This document shows, one piece after another, positions 8,478 through 18,094 of a DNA stretch of 64,000 bases. Below the pieces are notes generated by a model, which was not told the origin of the DNA, searched no databases, and saw only the letters and a list, made by a program, of their open reading frames with translations. The position numbers and the translations under genes were made by a program. Every line of letters starts with the position of its first letter. The first letter of the stretch is position 1. This stretch comes from Bacteroides sp. (GTDB taxonomy: Bacteria; Bacteroidota; Bacteroidia; Bacteroidales; Muribaculaceae): assembly GCA_014802325.1 (NCBI GenBank), contig JAAVCK010000002.1, positions 62,001 through 126,000 on the forward strand. Direction: 5' to 3'.

Positions 8478-11400
8478 AGTGTACCACCATGAAAACCAAT
8501 TACCTTATGAAGCAATTACCCGTAACTTATGCCCGAAGGCTTTACCTGTCACTGATAGCACTCGCAGGCACTATACTCTGTGTAGAGGCCTATACGATAA
8601 CCGGCGTGGTGACCGATTCAAACGGCGATCCGCTCTACGGTGTGAACATCGGTGTCAAATCATCGCCTTCCACCATCGCTCTGACCAATATCGACGGCCA
8701 TTACTCGATAGAGGCCAACGGTAATTCCACTCTCACATTCAGCTACGTAGGCTGCAAGCATGAGGAAATCAACGTCAATAACCGCACGGTCATCGACGTT
8801 GCGATGCAGGACGACGACAAACTTCTCGACGAAGTAGTAGTGGTGGGTTACGGCTCTCAGCGTAAAGTCAATCTCACCGGTGCTGTGGCGTCAGTATCAA
8901 GCGACGTATTTGAAGACCGGCCCACCAACTCAGTCACCCAGATGCTTCAGGGAGCTATGCCTAACGTGAACATCTCGGTAAATACCGGATCGCCCGGAGC
9001 CGGCGGTTCACTTAATATCCGCGGCCAGGGTTCGATCAACTCCAACTCTCCGCTCGTGCTCATCGACGGTGTGCCCGGAAGTATAGATCAGGTCAACCCG
9101 AGCGACATCGAGTCAGTGTCGGCTCTTAAAGATGCCTCATCGGCCGCCATATATGGTGCCCGCGCGGCTTTCGGTGTGATACTCGTCACTACCAAAAAAG
9201 CATCTGAGGGCAAAACCCGTGTCACCTACTCAGGCTACGTATCGTGGTCAGAGCCTACGGTAAAGACCGACTTTGTGACAAGCGGCTACGAACATGCCAC
9301 CATCTACGATACATCCTACAAAAGCACCGGCAGCTCTGCCACCGGTTACACCGAGAACGACTATGCCGAACTTGAAGCCCGTCGCTATGACGTGACTGAA
9401 AATCCCGAAAGACCTTGGGTGGTGAAAGACGCCTCGGGTAAATATCACTATTACGGCAACTTCGACTGGTGGAACTGGATGTATGGCAAGAAAGCATTCT
9501 CACACTCCCACAATGTAGCCATTTCGGGCGGTGGTGACAAGGTGCAGTATTACATATCCGGAAGCTATTACACCAAGGAAGGATTCATCAAGATAGCCGA
9601 TGAGCAGTACTCGCAGTACACTCTTACCTCAAAGATCAATGCCCGGCTGACCGACCGCATCAGAATATCAAACAACACCATGTATTATGACCGAAATCAC
9701 ACCTATCCCGGTGAGAACGCCTCTAATGCAGCTTTTGCCCGCACTATGATCAACTGCGCTCCTTACTACGTGCCCATCGGCCCCGACGGCAACTATACGG
9801 GTGTGATGGCCAACGGCAAGATTCTCGGAGAGGCGCGCTTCGCCGACATACTGGGCGGCGTGTCGAAAGGTGCGGTAGGTATGCGCCGCTTCAAGAATAC
9901 ATTCTCAGCTGAGTTTGACTTGGTAAAGGGTCTCAAGCTCAATGCCGACTATACTTATATGTTCACCATGGACGACAACTGGAAACGTCAGGGCGTAGTA
10001 TACGTATCCTCGGGTTCGGAAGGTCGTACACAGCTCAGTTCCACCACTGCTCACAAGACTGATTATTATCAAAAGAGCATGTCATACAATCCATCGCATA
10101 TCTTCAACGCATTCGCCACCTACGACGCCCAATTTGATCGCCGCCATAACGTTTCAGCGGTAGTGGGTGTCAACTACGAGCATCAGTCATATCACGATCT
10201 AAGCGGCTATCGCTCCGACGTTCTCTCCGAGACCCTCAACGATCTCGACCTCGCCGTGGGAGATGAAATCAAGGCCAACGGTGGAGCAAGCGCCTATGAG
10301 CTGTTCGGCTTATTTTTCCGAGCTAACTACAACTACGACAACCGCTACCTCCTTGAATTCAACGGCCGCTACGACGGCTCGTCACGCTTCCTCCGCGGCA
10401 ACCGCTTCGGCTTCTTCCCTTCGGCATCGGTAGCGTGGCGCATGAGCGAGGAAAGTTTCATGCGCGACCTCGTGTGGCTCAACAATCTGAAACTCCGCGC
10501 TTCCTACGGTGTACTCGGCAACCAGCTCGGTGTAGCCACATATCCTTATAGCACTATCAGTCAGAAACTTTCGTCAAGCTATATAGTCAACAACGAACTT
10601 ATTTATTACCTCTCCGTCCCTAAGCCCATATCAGCTGACTACACTTGGGAGAAAGTCCACACGCTCAACTTCGGTTTAGACTTGGCCGTGCTCAACAATC
10701 GCCTTACTTTCTCGGGCGACTACTTCATCCGTCGCACCACCGACATGTATTCCGACGGTATCACCGTGCCCGACGTATTCGGCACCGATCCTCCCCGCCA
10801 GAATGCCGGCGAACTCCGCACCAACGGTTATGAGCTCACCATAGGATGGCGCGATCAGATATCGCTTCCCGCCGGCACGCTCAACTATGAGGTACGCGCC
10901 TCGCTCGGCGACGCCAAGTCAGTCATCACCAAATACAAAGGCAATGCCTCGGGAGTCCTGACAGATTATTACGAGGGTATGACTCTCGGCGAGATATGGG
11001 GCTACCGCACCGACGGACTGTTTCAGTCTGACGAGGAAGCTGCCGCATGGACCGTGGATCAGCGTCAGGTCAACCGCGACATATCGCTCTCGACCGGTGA
11101 GTGGGCTACGCTTCGAGGCGGCGACGTTAAATTCGTTGACTCCGACGGAAGCGGCCGAATTGACAACGGCGCCAATACCGTGTCAAACCACGGTGACCTC
11201 TGCGTGATAGGTAATTCCACTCCCCGCTGGAACTACGGATTCGGAGCTACGGTAAGATGGCTCGGTATCGACATTGACGTTAACTTTCAGGGTATCGGCC
11301 GTTACCAGATGTATCCCAACAAAGAGATGGAGAAATTCTGGGGCTCGTGGGGTCGCGTCAACAGTGCGTTCCTTCCGAAAGGACTCGCCGAACAGGCCTG

Positions 11401-11737
11401 GACACCCGACAACACCGATGCTTACTTCCCGCGTCTCGAACGAGGCAGCGCAGCCTATAAAGACAATGCACAGATGACCGTGGTCAACGACCGCTATCTG
11501 CAAAATCTCGCTTACATCCGCCTCAAGACCCTTTCGATCGGTTATACCCTGCCGCAGAATCTCACACGTCGGTTCTACGTTGACCGCCTGCGCGTATATC
11601 TCTCAGGTGAAAACCTCTGGTATCACTCACCGTTCCATACTGATTATATCGACCCAGAGCAGGCCATGTCATCTGACGATGCCCGCATCTATCCCTTCTC
11701 ACGCACATTCTCAGTTGGTCTCAACATAACTCTTTAA
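8474..11737 (+). CDS. SusC-family TonB-dependent outer-membrane transporter
   Basis: Up to 1087 residues, normal for SusC proteins. After the signal peptide (hydrophobic core LYLSLIALAGTI, cleavage near VEA, about residue 39) comes a carboxypeptidase-regulatory-like domain (TITGVVTDSNG onwards). Then follow the TonB-box-like stretch EVVVVGYG, a plug domain (LVLIDGVPG, LKDASSAAIYGARAA) and a 22-stranded barrel ending in FSVGLNITL. With the SusD protein it would import oligosaccharides or glycosides across the outer membrane. Starts at 8474 (overlapping the kinase stop as ATGA), 8489 or 8507 are possible; the last two give a more ordinary signal peptide. SusD follows after 10 bases. Confidence 0.95.
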   Translation: MKCTTMKTNYLMKQLPVTYARRLYLSLIALAGTILCVEAYTITGVVTDSNGDPLYGVNIGVKSSPSTIALTNIDGHYSIEANGNSTLTFSYVGCKHEEINVNNRTVIDVAMQDDDKLLDEVVVVGYGSQRKVNLTGAVASVSSDVFEDRPTNSVTQMLQGAMPNVNISVNTGSPGAGGSLNIRGQGSINSNSPLVLIDGVPGSIDQVNPSDIESVSALKDASSAAIYGARAAFGVILVTTKKASEGKTRVTYSGYVSWSEPTVKTDFVTSGYEHATIYDTSYKSTGSSATGYTENDYAELEARRYDVTENPERPWVVKDASGKYHYYGNFDWWNWMYGKKAFSHSHNVAISGGGDKVQYYISGSYYTKEGFIKIADEQYSQYTLTSKINARLTDRIRISNNTMYYDRNHTYPGENASNAAFARTMINCAPYYVPIGPDGNYTGVMANGKILGEARFADILGGVSKGAVGMRRFKNTFSAEFDLVKGLKLNADYTYMFTMDDNWKRQGVVYVSSGSEGRTQLSSTTAHKTDYYQKSMSYNPSHIFNAFATYDAQFDRRHNVSAVVGVNYEHQSYHDLSGYRSDVLSETLNDLDLAVGDEIKANGGASAYELFGLFFRANYNYDNRYLLEFNGRYDGSSRFLRGNRFGFFPSASVAWRMSEESFMRDLVWLNNLKLRASYGVLGNQLGVATYPYSTISQKLSSSYIVNNELIYYLSVPKPISADYTWEKVHTLNFGLDLAVLNNRLTFSGDYFIRRTTDMYSDGITVPDVFGTDPPRQNAGELRTNGYELTIGWRDQISLPAGTLNYEVRASLGDAKSVITKYKGNASGVLTDYYEGMTLGEIWGYRTDGLFQSDEEAAAWTVDQRQVNRDISLSTGEWATLRGGDVKFVDSDGSGRIDNGANTVSNHGDLCVIGNSTPRWNYGFGATVRWLGIDIDVNFQGIGRYQMYPNKEMEKFWGSWGRVNSAFLPKGLAEQAWTPDNTDAYFPRLERGSAAYKDNAQMTVVNDRYLQNLAYIRLKTLSIGYTLPQNLTRRFYVDRLRVYLSGENLWYHSPFHTDYIDPEQAMSSDDARIYPFSRTFSVGLNITL

Positions 11738-11747
11738 TCGAACTTCC

Positions 11748-13505
11748 ATGAAAGCAAAATACATATTTCCGTGCATCGGACTGATGGCTATGGCCCTGTC
11801 GTCGTGCGACCTCGACCAGATGCCGCAGTCGCAACTCAATCCGGAAAACTCTTTCCGCACCGAAAATGAGCTGAAACTATACATCAACGGTCTGCTGACA
11901 CAGATGAGCGGCTCAACGACCGAAACCGCCGACAACGGCATACGCCTCACCCTCCCTGACTATATGACCGGACTGCGCAGCTCCACCATCAGCGCCGGAA
12001 GCTGGAGCTGGAGCAATCTCCGCTCGGTCAATATATTTTTCAAGTATTCCGTAAACTGTCCCGACGAAACTACCCGACTCAAATACGAATCCATGGCCCG
12101 GTTTCTGCGTGCAAAATTCTATTATGAGAAACTGAAGACTTTCGGTGGAGTGCCCTGGTATGATATTGTGCTTGAAGACACCAGTCCGGAACTTTATAAT
12201 CCGCGCGATTCACGTGAGTTTATCGCCGACAAGATTCTTGAAGATCTTGACACTGCTCTTAAGTCACTGCCCGCCGACAAAAGCATCAACACTATCACCC
12301 GATGGAGCGCGCTGGCGCTTAAAAGCCGCTTCTGCCTCTTTGAAGGCACATTCCGTAAATATCACGGAATCGACGGAGCCGAGAGATTTCTCAACGAATG
12401 CGTCGAGGCGTCGGCCGAACTCATGACCTCAGGCAAGTTCGCTATCGACATGACCGGCGGTCCGCAATACGCCTATCGCGATCTCTTTGCCCAGCCCGTG
12501 ACCAACGACGCTTCGGATATCGAGGTGATCAATGCCGAAGCCTATAACTTCAGCCTCGGTGTGAAGCATGGATTCAACTATTCTCTGACCAATCCCGCCG
12601 GCAACCGCACGGGATTTGAGAAAACGTTTGTCAACTCATATCTCATGGCCGACGGTTCACGCTTCACCGATATTCCCGGCTACGCCACCATGACGTTCAG
12701 CGAAGAGTTTGCTAACCGCGACCCCCGCATGGCTCAGACCATCGCCGGCCCAGGCTTCACTCGTGTGGGCGAGACCGAGGCTGACTCCGAGACCTTGCGT
12801 GATGCCTTCACTCATGCAGTCACCGGTTATCTGCCCATCAAATATTATACCGCAGCCATATCCGATGCCCAGAATTCCAATGAAAACGACATCATCATAT
12901 ACCGTCTGGCCGAAGTGATGCTTAACTTCGCCGAGGCAAAAGCAGAACTGGGTACACTCACTCAGGATGATCTCGAAAAGTCAATATCGCTGATACGCAA
13001 CCGTGTGGGTATGCCCGCACTTGACATGCGCTACGCTAACTCCAACCCCGACCCGTATATGGCCGCCTTGTATCCGGCCGTCGGCGGTAGCAATCAAGGT
13101 GTGATACTTGAGATCAGACGCGAACGCCGCATAGAGTTGGCCATGGAAGGTCTGCGCTACGACGACATAATGCGATGGAAAGCCGGCGCTCTGTTTATCC
13201 CCCAGTTTTTGGGCGCATACATTCCCGGCGAGGGCGGATATGATCTTGACGGCGATGGCAAGAATGAAATATATGTCTACAAGGACAATCGTCCGCCTAC
13301 TCCTCTGCTGCGCGGTGCCAAGCCTCTGAAACTCGGCCTCGACATATTCCTGAGCGATGGTGATAAGGGTTACCGTGTTGTCAACACCGAAATATCCAAG
13401 TCATGGAATGAGGAGCGTGACTATCTCGCGCCCATCCCCTCGCGTTCGCTCGTGCTGAATCCGAATCTTGAGCAGAATCCCTATTGGGACTCTCCCTGGA
13501 ATTAA
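11748..13505 (+). CDS. SusD/RagB-family surface glycan-binding lipoprotein
   Basis: A 585-residue lipoprotein with signal peptide and lipobox (LSSC, Cys19 or nearby). SusD hallmarks include the N-terminal SFRTENELKLYINGLL, the helical TPR-like regions with MARFLRAKFYYEKLK, the strongly conserved NFAEAKAELG helix, and RRERRIELAMEG(L)RYDDIMRW near the C-terminus. It forms the lid over the SusC barrel and binds the substrate outside the cell. It starts 10 bases after the susC stop and is followed 33 bases later by the glycosidase-like gene, so all sit in one operon. The substrate cannot be read from the sequence. Confidence 0.95.
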   Translation: MKAKYIFPCIGLMAMALSSCDLDQMPQSQLNPENSFRTENELKLYINGLLTQMSGSTTETADNGIRLTLPDYMTGLRSSTISAGSWSWSNLRSVNIFFKYSVNCPDETTRLKYESMARFLRAKFYYEKLKTFGGVPWYDIVLEDTSPELYNPRDSREFIADKILEDLDTALKSLPADKSINTITRWSALALKSRFCLFEGTFRKYHGIDGAERFLNECVEASAELMTSGKFAIDMTGGPQYAYRDLFAQPVTNDASDIEVINAEAYNFSLGVKHGFNYSLTNPAGNRTGFEKTFVNSYLMADGSRFTDIPGYATMTFSEEFANRDPRMAQTIAGPGFTRVGETEADSETLRDAFTHAVTGYLPIKYYTAAISDAQNSNENDIIIYRLAEVMLNFAEAKAELGTLTQDDLEKSISLIRNRVGMPALDMRYANSNPDPYMAALYPAVGGSNQGVILEIRRERRIELAMEGLRYDDIMRWKAGALFIPQFLGAYIPGEGGYDLDGDGKNEIYVYKDNRPPTPLLRGAKPLKLGLDIFLSDGDKGYRVVNTEISKSWNEERDYLAPIPSRSLVLNPNLEQNPYWDSPWN

Positions 13506-13538
13506 TCTCTCTATCTGTCAAAAAAACTACTATTAGCG

Positions 13539-15230
13539 ATGAAATCAATCATATCGATCACCTGCTTGATGATAGGAGTCACGGCTGCTGCCGAAACTCT
13601 GTCAAACGGAGTGGTGCTCCCCGACGAATGGCCACCGCGCCCGCATCTCAACTATGACCCCATGCCTCTGCCATATCTCAACGAGTACAGGCCGCCAGTA
13701 ATACCTATCGACAACGGCCGCCAGTTGCTGGTCGACTCATTTCTTATAGAAAAAAGTTCGCTGCAACGGGTGGCTCACCAGCCCCGCAAGCTTTCAGAGA
13801 ATCCGGTGCTGAAGCCGGAGACTCCCCTTGAGATGGGCAACTACGGCACTCCCGGGGCCTCCGCCAAGGATGGCGGCATGTGGTGGGATCCCGCCGACGG
13901 TATTTTCAAAATGTGGTATGAAGCCGGCTGGCTGAATAAGATGGCTTATGCCACGAGTACCGACGGTATCCACTGGGAGCGTCCGGAGCTTGATGTAGTG
14001 CCGGGCACCAATGAGATTGTACCCGACATAGTGGCCGATGCATCGACCGTATGGCTCGACCACTTCACCGATAACCCTGATGAGCGCTTTAAAATGTTTC
14101 TGCGCTCCCCCAACAGTATCCCCGGCAGCAAGGAACGCTTCAACTATGGCAACTGCATGGTAAGTGCCGACGGCATTCACTGGAGCAAACCTGCACGCAC
14201 GGGCCGCTGCGGCGACCGCTCTACCGTGTTCTACAATCCATTCCGCAAAGTTTGGGTATACAGCCTGCGCAACGCCGGCAACGTAGCTCATAGTGCCATA
14301 GGCCGCTACAGATTATATCATGAAAGTCCTGACTTCATGGAAGGGGCCAAGTGGGACTATGACAGTCTGCGGTTCTGGTGCGGAGCCGATTATCTCGACC
14401 GCCCCGACGGATATGTCAACGAGAAAGCTCAGCTCTACAATCTCTCGGCCGCCCCCTACGAGAGTATCATGCTGGCACTACCTCAAGTGCATCTCGGACC
14501 TGACAATGCTGTATGCAAGGCCCGCGGAGTGCCCAAGATCACCGAACTGAAGGTGGCTTATTCACGCGACGGATTTAACTGGGACCGTACTGACCGCGAT
14601 GTATTCATCTGCGCAGAGCGTCATCCCGGCGCATGGGACAGAGGCTACGTGCAGTCCGTAGGAGGTATATGCGCCATTGTGGGCGATCAACTGTGGTTTT
14701 ACTATATAGGTTTTTCCGGCGACGAATCTAAGCGCAGCAATATATATGAGCGCAACGGTATGCACGACAACGGTAGCACAGGTATAGCCGTGATGCGTCG
14801 CGACGGATTTGTGTCACACAACGCCACCGATACCGTCGGTGAACTCATAACGCGCCCCGTAATGTTCTCAGGTTCGCACCTGTTCGTCAATGCAGCCTGC
14901 GCCGACGGTGGTGATCTGAAAGTGGAGATACTGGATGAGGACGGAAACGTGATACCGGGATACGAAACTGCTAAATGCGTACCCGTCACCGGCGACAGCA
15001 CCATAGCCAACGTGACGTGGAAAGGCAAGAAAAATCTTTCGGCTCTGGCCGGACGTCCTGTCAAATTCCGCTTTGTGCTCTCCGATGGCGAATTGTATTC
15101 TTTCTGGGTAAGTCCCTCGGAGGCCGGCGAAAGCGGAGGCTACAATGCCGCCGGTGGCCCCGGATTTACCGGAGGTGTCGATACCGAAGGTATCAAGGCC
15201 TACAATATTGCCCGCAAATATCATCTGTAA
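13539..15230 (+). CDS. Secreted beta-propeller glycoside hydrolase-like protein (GH43/GH32-like fold)
   Basis: A 563-residue protein with a signal peptide (cleavage near AAAE, residue 18). Repeated propeller blades are visible: GRQLLVDSF; KDGGMWWDPADGIFKMWYEAGW-type; ATSTDGIHWERP; GNCMVSADGIHW; CGDRSTVFYNPFRK; AYSRDGFNW; GGICAIVGDQLWFYYIGF. Blades with S/TxDGxxW turns and acidic residues at the hub are typical of five-bladed glycosidases of the GH43/GH32 superfamily. I cannot assign a GH family or activity. A small C-terminal beta-sandwich (about 455-563) follows. A second copy of this whole unit is fused inside the gene at 18095. In rus loci a glycosidase-like gene stands at this place after SusD. 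Confidence 0.75.
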   Translation: MKSIISITCLMIGVTAAAETLSNGVVLPDEWPPRPHLNYDPMPLPYLNEYRPPVIPIDNGRQLLVDSFLIEKSSLQRVAHQPRKLSENPVLKPETPLEMGNYGTPGASAKDGGMWWDPADGIFKMWYEAGWLNKMAYATSTDGIHWERPELDVVPGTNEIVPDIVADASTVWLDHFTDNPDERFKMFLRSPNSIPGSKERFNYGNCMVSADGIHWSKPARTGRCGDRSTVFYNPFRKVWVYSLRNAGNVAHSAIGRYRLYHESPDFMEGAKWDYDSLRFWCGADYLDRPDGYVNEKAQLYNLSAAPYESIMLALPQVHLGPDNAVCKARGVPKITELKVAYSRDGFNWDRTDRDVFICAERHPGAWDRGYVQSVGGICAIVGDQLWFYYIGFSGDESKRSNIYERNGMHDNGSTGIAVMRRDGFVSHNATDTVGELITRPVMFSGSHLFVNAACADGGDLKVEILDEDGNVIPGYETAKCVPVTGDSTIANVTWKGKKNLSALAGRPVKFRFVLSDGELYSFWVSPSEAGESGGYNAAGGPGFTGGVDTEGIKAYNIARKYHL

Positions 15231-15267
15231 TAACAATATCAACAACTGTATAAATATCTGCAAGAGA

Positions 15268-16197
15268 ATGAAAAATAATGAAGTATTTGAAGGCGTGGTT
15301 ACGCCCATGGTGACACCCTTCGACGATAAAGGAGCTATAGATCGCTGTGCTCTCCGTAAACTTATTGACCATCTGGTAAGCGGTGGTGTGAAAGGAATTT
15401 TCCTTATGGGTACTACCGGCGAAGGTGCATCTATGACTGTAGAAATGCAGCATGAACTTATCACACTTGCCGTGGAGTACACGGCCGGACGCACCGCCGT
15501 GCTGGTACACGTGGCCGACAGTTGCCTTGAGCGAAGCATAGATCTCGCCAACTTTGCAGCCGAGGCCGGAGTGAATTACGCCGTAAGCGCCCTCCCTTAT
15601 TATTTCTCGCTCACACAGGAGGAAATATTCGACTACTACACCCGTCTGGCCGATGCGATAAAACTGCCTCTCTTTCTCTACAACATTCCCGCCCAAACCA
15701 AAATGATGATGGCTCCCGAAACCGTGTGCCGCCTGGCCTCGCATCCCAACATCATAGGCATGAAGGACAGTTCGGGCAACGGCACATATTTCAACACTCT
15801 TCTTGCCACCGTCAAGCCCGCCCATCCCGATTTTTCCATCATGGTAGGTCCTGATGAAATGCTCGCTTCTACTATGGCCGTGGGAGGCAACGGTGGTGTA
15901 AACTCAGGCTCAAATCTGTTTCCCGAGCTATACGTAGCTCTCTACGAGGCTTGCCGTAAGGCCGACAAGGATAGAATCATGGCTCTGCAGGCGCTTGTGA
16001 TGAAAGTTTCTACCGACATATATTCGCCCGACGGCACTCCGGTAAGTTTCATGAAGGGCCTGAAAGCGGCCTTGACATCGCTCGGTATCATCAGCAACTG
16101 TGTGCTCCCTCCTCTTCACCCCGCCGGGGCTGAGGTTTCGGCCGAAATTGCGGTGAAAACTAAAGAAATTCAGACTGAACTCGCCGGACTGCTATGA
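15268..16197 (+). CDS. DapA/NanA-family aldolase (N-acetylneuraminate lyase or 2-keto-3-deoxy sugar aldolase type)
   Basis: A 309-residue cytoplasmic class I aldolase of the dihydrodipicolinate synthase/N-acetylneuraminate lyase superfamily. GTTGE (48-52) binds the keto-acid carboxylate, Tyr138 lies in LYNIP, and Lys166 (IIGMKDSSG) is the Schiff-base lysine. The later GPDEMLAS...GGNGG stretch looks more like the lyase branch than DapA. The frame is open from 15145, but the ATG at 15268, preceded by AAGAG, gives the normal N-terminus. It lies between a glycosidase and a YhcH-type protein, so a catabolic role on a 2-keto-3-deoxy acid is likely rather than lysine synthesis. Its stop overlaps the next start by 4 bases. 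Substrate unknown. Confidence 0.8.
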   Translation: MKNNEVFEGVVTPMVTPFDDKGAIDRCALRKLIDHLVSGGVKGIFLMGTTGEGASMTVEMQHELITLAVEYTAGRTAVLVHVADSCLERSIDLANFAAEAGVNYAVSALPYYFSLTQEEIFDYYTRLADAIKLPLFLYNIPAQTKMMMAPETVCRLASHPNIIGMKDSSGNGTYFNTLLATVKPAHPDFSIMVGPDEMLASTMAVGGNGGVNSGSNLFPELYVALYEACRKADKDRIMALQALVMKVSTDIYSPDGTPVSFMKGLKAALTSLGIISNCVLPPLHPAGAEVSAEIAVKTKEIQTELAGLL

Positions 16198-16793
16198 AAA
16201 AAATATCTCTGTTACTCTATATAGCCATGTCTTCAGCCATCACATCATGCACGTGTTCGGGAGGCGACGCAGCCAAGACTGAAAATCATGTCGCCGAAGC
16301 TGAGATACTGTCGCCTGCGCCTCTGGCCGAAATATGCGACAGTGCCAAATTTTCCGCTCATATGGCTGCACATCCCGACAGATGGAATGCGGCGTTCAGA
16401 TTCATCAATCAGAGTATAGCCGAAGGTGTAGCTCCCGGCACATACCCAATACTTCCTGACGACGAAGCCTACGCTATAGTAAGCGAATATGAGCCCAGAC
16501 CGGCTGATTCATGCAGATTTGAGGCTCACAGAAAGTATATCGACCTCCAGTATATCGTAGAGGGCAAAGAACTTATGGGTGTCACCACTCCTGAGGGTCT
16601 TGCCATAGAGGTACCCTACACCGACGACATTGAGTTTTACAATCCCGACGGTGTAGAGGCCAGATATGCCGAAGCCGATTCGGGCGCTTTTTTCACTTTC
16701 TTTCCCGACGATCCTCATCGGCCGAGCATGCGTATTTCCGATTCCGGAAATCAGCCTGTCGTGAAGAAGATCGTAGTTAAAATCAAATACTGA
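16194..16793 (+). CDS. YhcH/YjgK/YiaL-family lipoprotein, probable periplasmic sugar anomerase
   Basis: A 199-residue protein with a lipoprotein signal (lipobox ITSC, Cys19) ahead of a DUF386/YhcH beta-barrel domain. Family metal-site residues are present: His112 in AHRKYIDLQ, acidic residues in VEGKE, and His175 in FFPDDPHRP. E. coli YhcH (NanQ) speeds up anomer exchange of sialic acid; other members act on other sugars. Most members are cytoplasmic, so a membrane-anchored periplasmic form would sit where anomers could be matched to the next gene's transporter. The ATG overlaps the aldolase stop (ATGA), so translation is probably coupled. Confidence 0.8.
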   Translation: MKKISLLLYIAMSSAITSCTCSGGDAAKTENHVAEAEILSPAPLAEICDSAKFSAHMAAHPDRWNAAFRFINQSIAEGVAPGTYPILPDDEAYAIVSEYEPRPADSCRFEAHRKYIDLQYIVEGKELMGVTTPEGLAIEVPYTDDIEFYNPDGVEARYAEADSGAFFTFFPDDPHRPSMRISDSGNQPVVKKIVVKIKY

Positions 16794-16801
16794 TCCCTAA
16801 G

Positions 16802-18073
16802 ATGAACATTCGCGATAAGAAATTCTATCCATGGCTCGTGGTGGCGTTGCTGGCGGTGGTGTCACTGCTAAATTATCTTGACCGCCAGATGCTCGCCACC
16901 ATGCGCCCTTACATGATGGAAGACATCGAAGCGCTTCGCGACATAGCTAATTTCGGCAGACTTATGGCAATATTCCTTTGGGTATATGCTTTCATGAGTC
17001 CGCTGTCGGGTGTGATAGCCGATCGCATCAACCGCAAGTGGCTCATTATATTCAGCCTAATGATATGGTCGGGGGTGACGCTGCTGATGGGATGCACCTA
17101 CGATATCCATCACATGTATATACTGCGTGGCATAATGGGTGTAAGCGAAGCGTTCTACATACCGGCCGCACTCTCGCTGGTGGCCGACTATCACAACGGT
17201 CATACCCGGTCAATAGCCGTGGGCGCCCTCACTTCAGGCATATATCTTGGTCAGGCCATAGGTGGATTCGGAGCCACTCTTTCGGCTTTCGCTTCATGGC
17301 AGTTTACCTTTCAGTCATTCGGACTGCTGGGGCTGGTCTATGCCGTGATCCTCGCCGTGTTGCTGCACGAAAAGAAAGGTCACTCCGCCGCAGCTCCGGC
17401 CGCTGCGGGAAAATCAAAGTCCGGCAAATCCGCTATATGGATGCTTCTGCGCCACACGGCTCTGTGGGTCATGCTGTTTTATTTCGCGGCACTTAATCTT
17501 CCGGGATGGGTCACCAAAAACTGGATGCCTACCATGATTTCCGATAATCTCGGCATGAAAATGGATATAGTCGGTCCGATGTGGACCGTGACGTTGGCCA
17601 TGTCATCGTTTGCCGGAGTGTTTTTAGGCGGCTGGATATCCGACCGCTGGGTGAAGAAGACAGTCCGCGGGCGCATATTCACCTCGGCCGCAGGTCTGGG
17701 TATGATCATACCGGCTCTTGTATTACTGCTGTTTTCCGGTCAGTTGTGGATGATACTGGCGGGCGGCATAGTGTTCGGTATAGGATTCGGCATGTACGAC
17801 ACCAACAATATGCCCATCATCTGTCAGTTTTTCCCGTCGCGCAGCCGTGCCACATGCTACGGCATAATGAATTTCGTGGGTATAGCCGCCGGAGCCCTCA
17901 TCACCGAAGTGCTCGGCTATGCGATGGAAGGGGGCTATCAGACCTCGGTATTCGTGGCGATGATAGCGGCAGTGGCCGTATCGGCTATTCTCGAACTTCG
18001 GTTCATGCGACCCCACACTCTCGACATGACCGACGAATATCTCAACGATCTTGCTATCGAAGAGCAAGCATAA
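16802..18073 (+). CDS. MFS transporter, ACS (anion:cation symporter)-like
   Basis: A 423-residue inner-membrane protein with about 12 hydrophobic helices. The motif LNYLDRQ in the first helix and the loop-2 motif GVIADRINRKW are typical of the ACS family, whose members import hexuronates, sialic acid and other organic acids. A short basic loop (about residues 195-210, KSKSGKS) separates the two halves, and a second GGWISDRWVKK motif opens the C-terminal half. It starts 8 bases after the YhcH gene and probably carries the released sugar or sugar acid into the cytoplasm for the aldolase and kinases. rus loci carry a different-looking permease at the equivalent step. Confidence 0.85.
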   Translation: MNIRDKKFYPWLVVALLAVVSLLNYLDRQMLATMRPYMMEDIEALRDIANFGRLMAIFLWVYAFMSPLSGVIADRINRKWLIIFSLMIWSGVTLLMGCTYDIHHMYILRGIMGVSEAFYIPAALSLVADYHNGHTRSIAVGALTSGIYLGQAIGGFGATLSAFASWQFTFQSFGLLGLVYAVILAVLLHEKKGHSAAAPAAAGKSKSGKSAIWMLLRHTALWVMLFYFAALNLPGWVTKNWMPTMISDNLGMKMDIVGPMWTVTLAMSSFAGVFLGGWISDRWVKKTVRGRIFTSAAGLGMIIPALVLLLFSGQLWMILAGGIVFGIGFGMYDTNNMPIICQFFPSRSRATCYGIMNFVGIAAGALITEVLGYAMEGGYQTSVFVAMIAAVAVSAILELRFMRPHTLDMTDEYLNDLAIEEQA

Positions 18074-18094
18074 CTTACGAACAATCAAACTATC

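Noticed and set aside
15145-15267. Upstream extension of the aldolase gene
   Set aside because: The extra 41 residues have no family match and overlap the glycosidase gene. The ATG at 15268 has a purine-rich stretch before it and gives the normal N-terminus.
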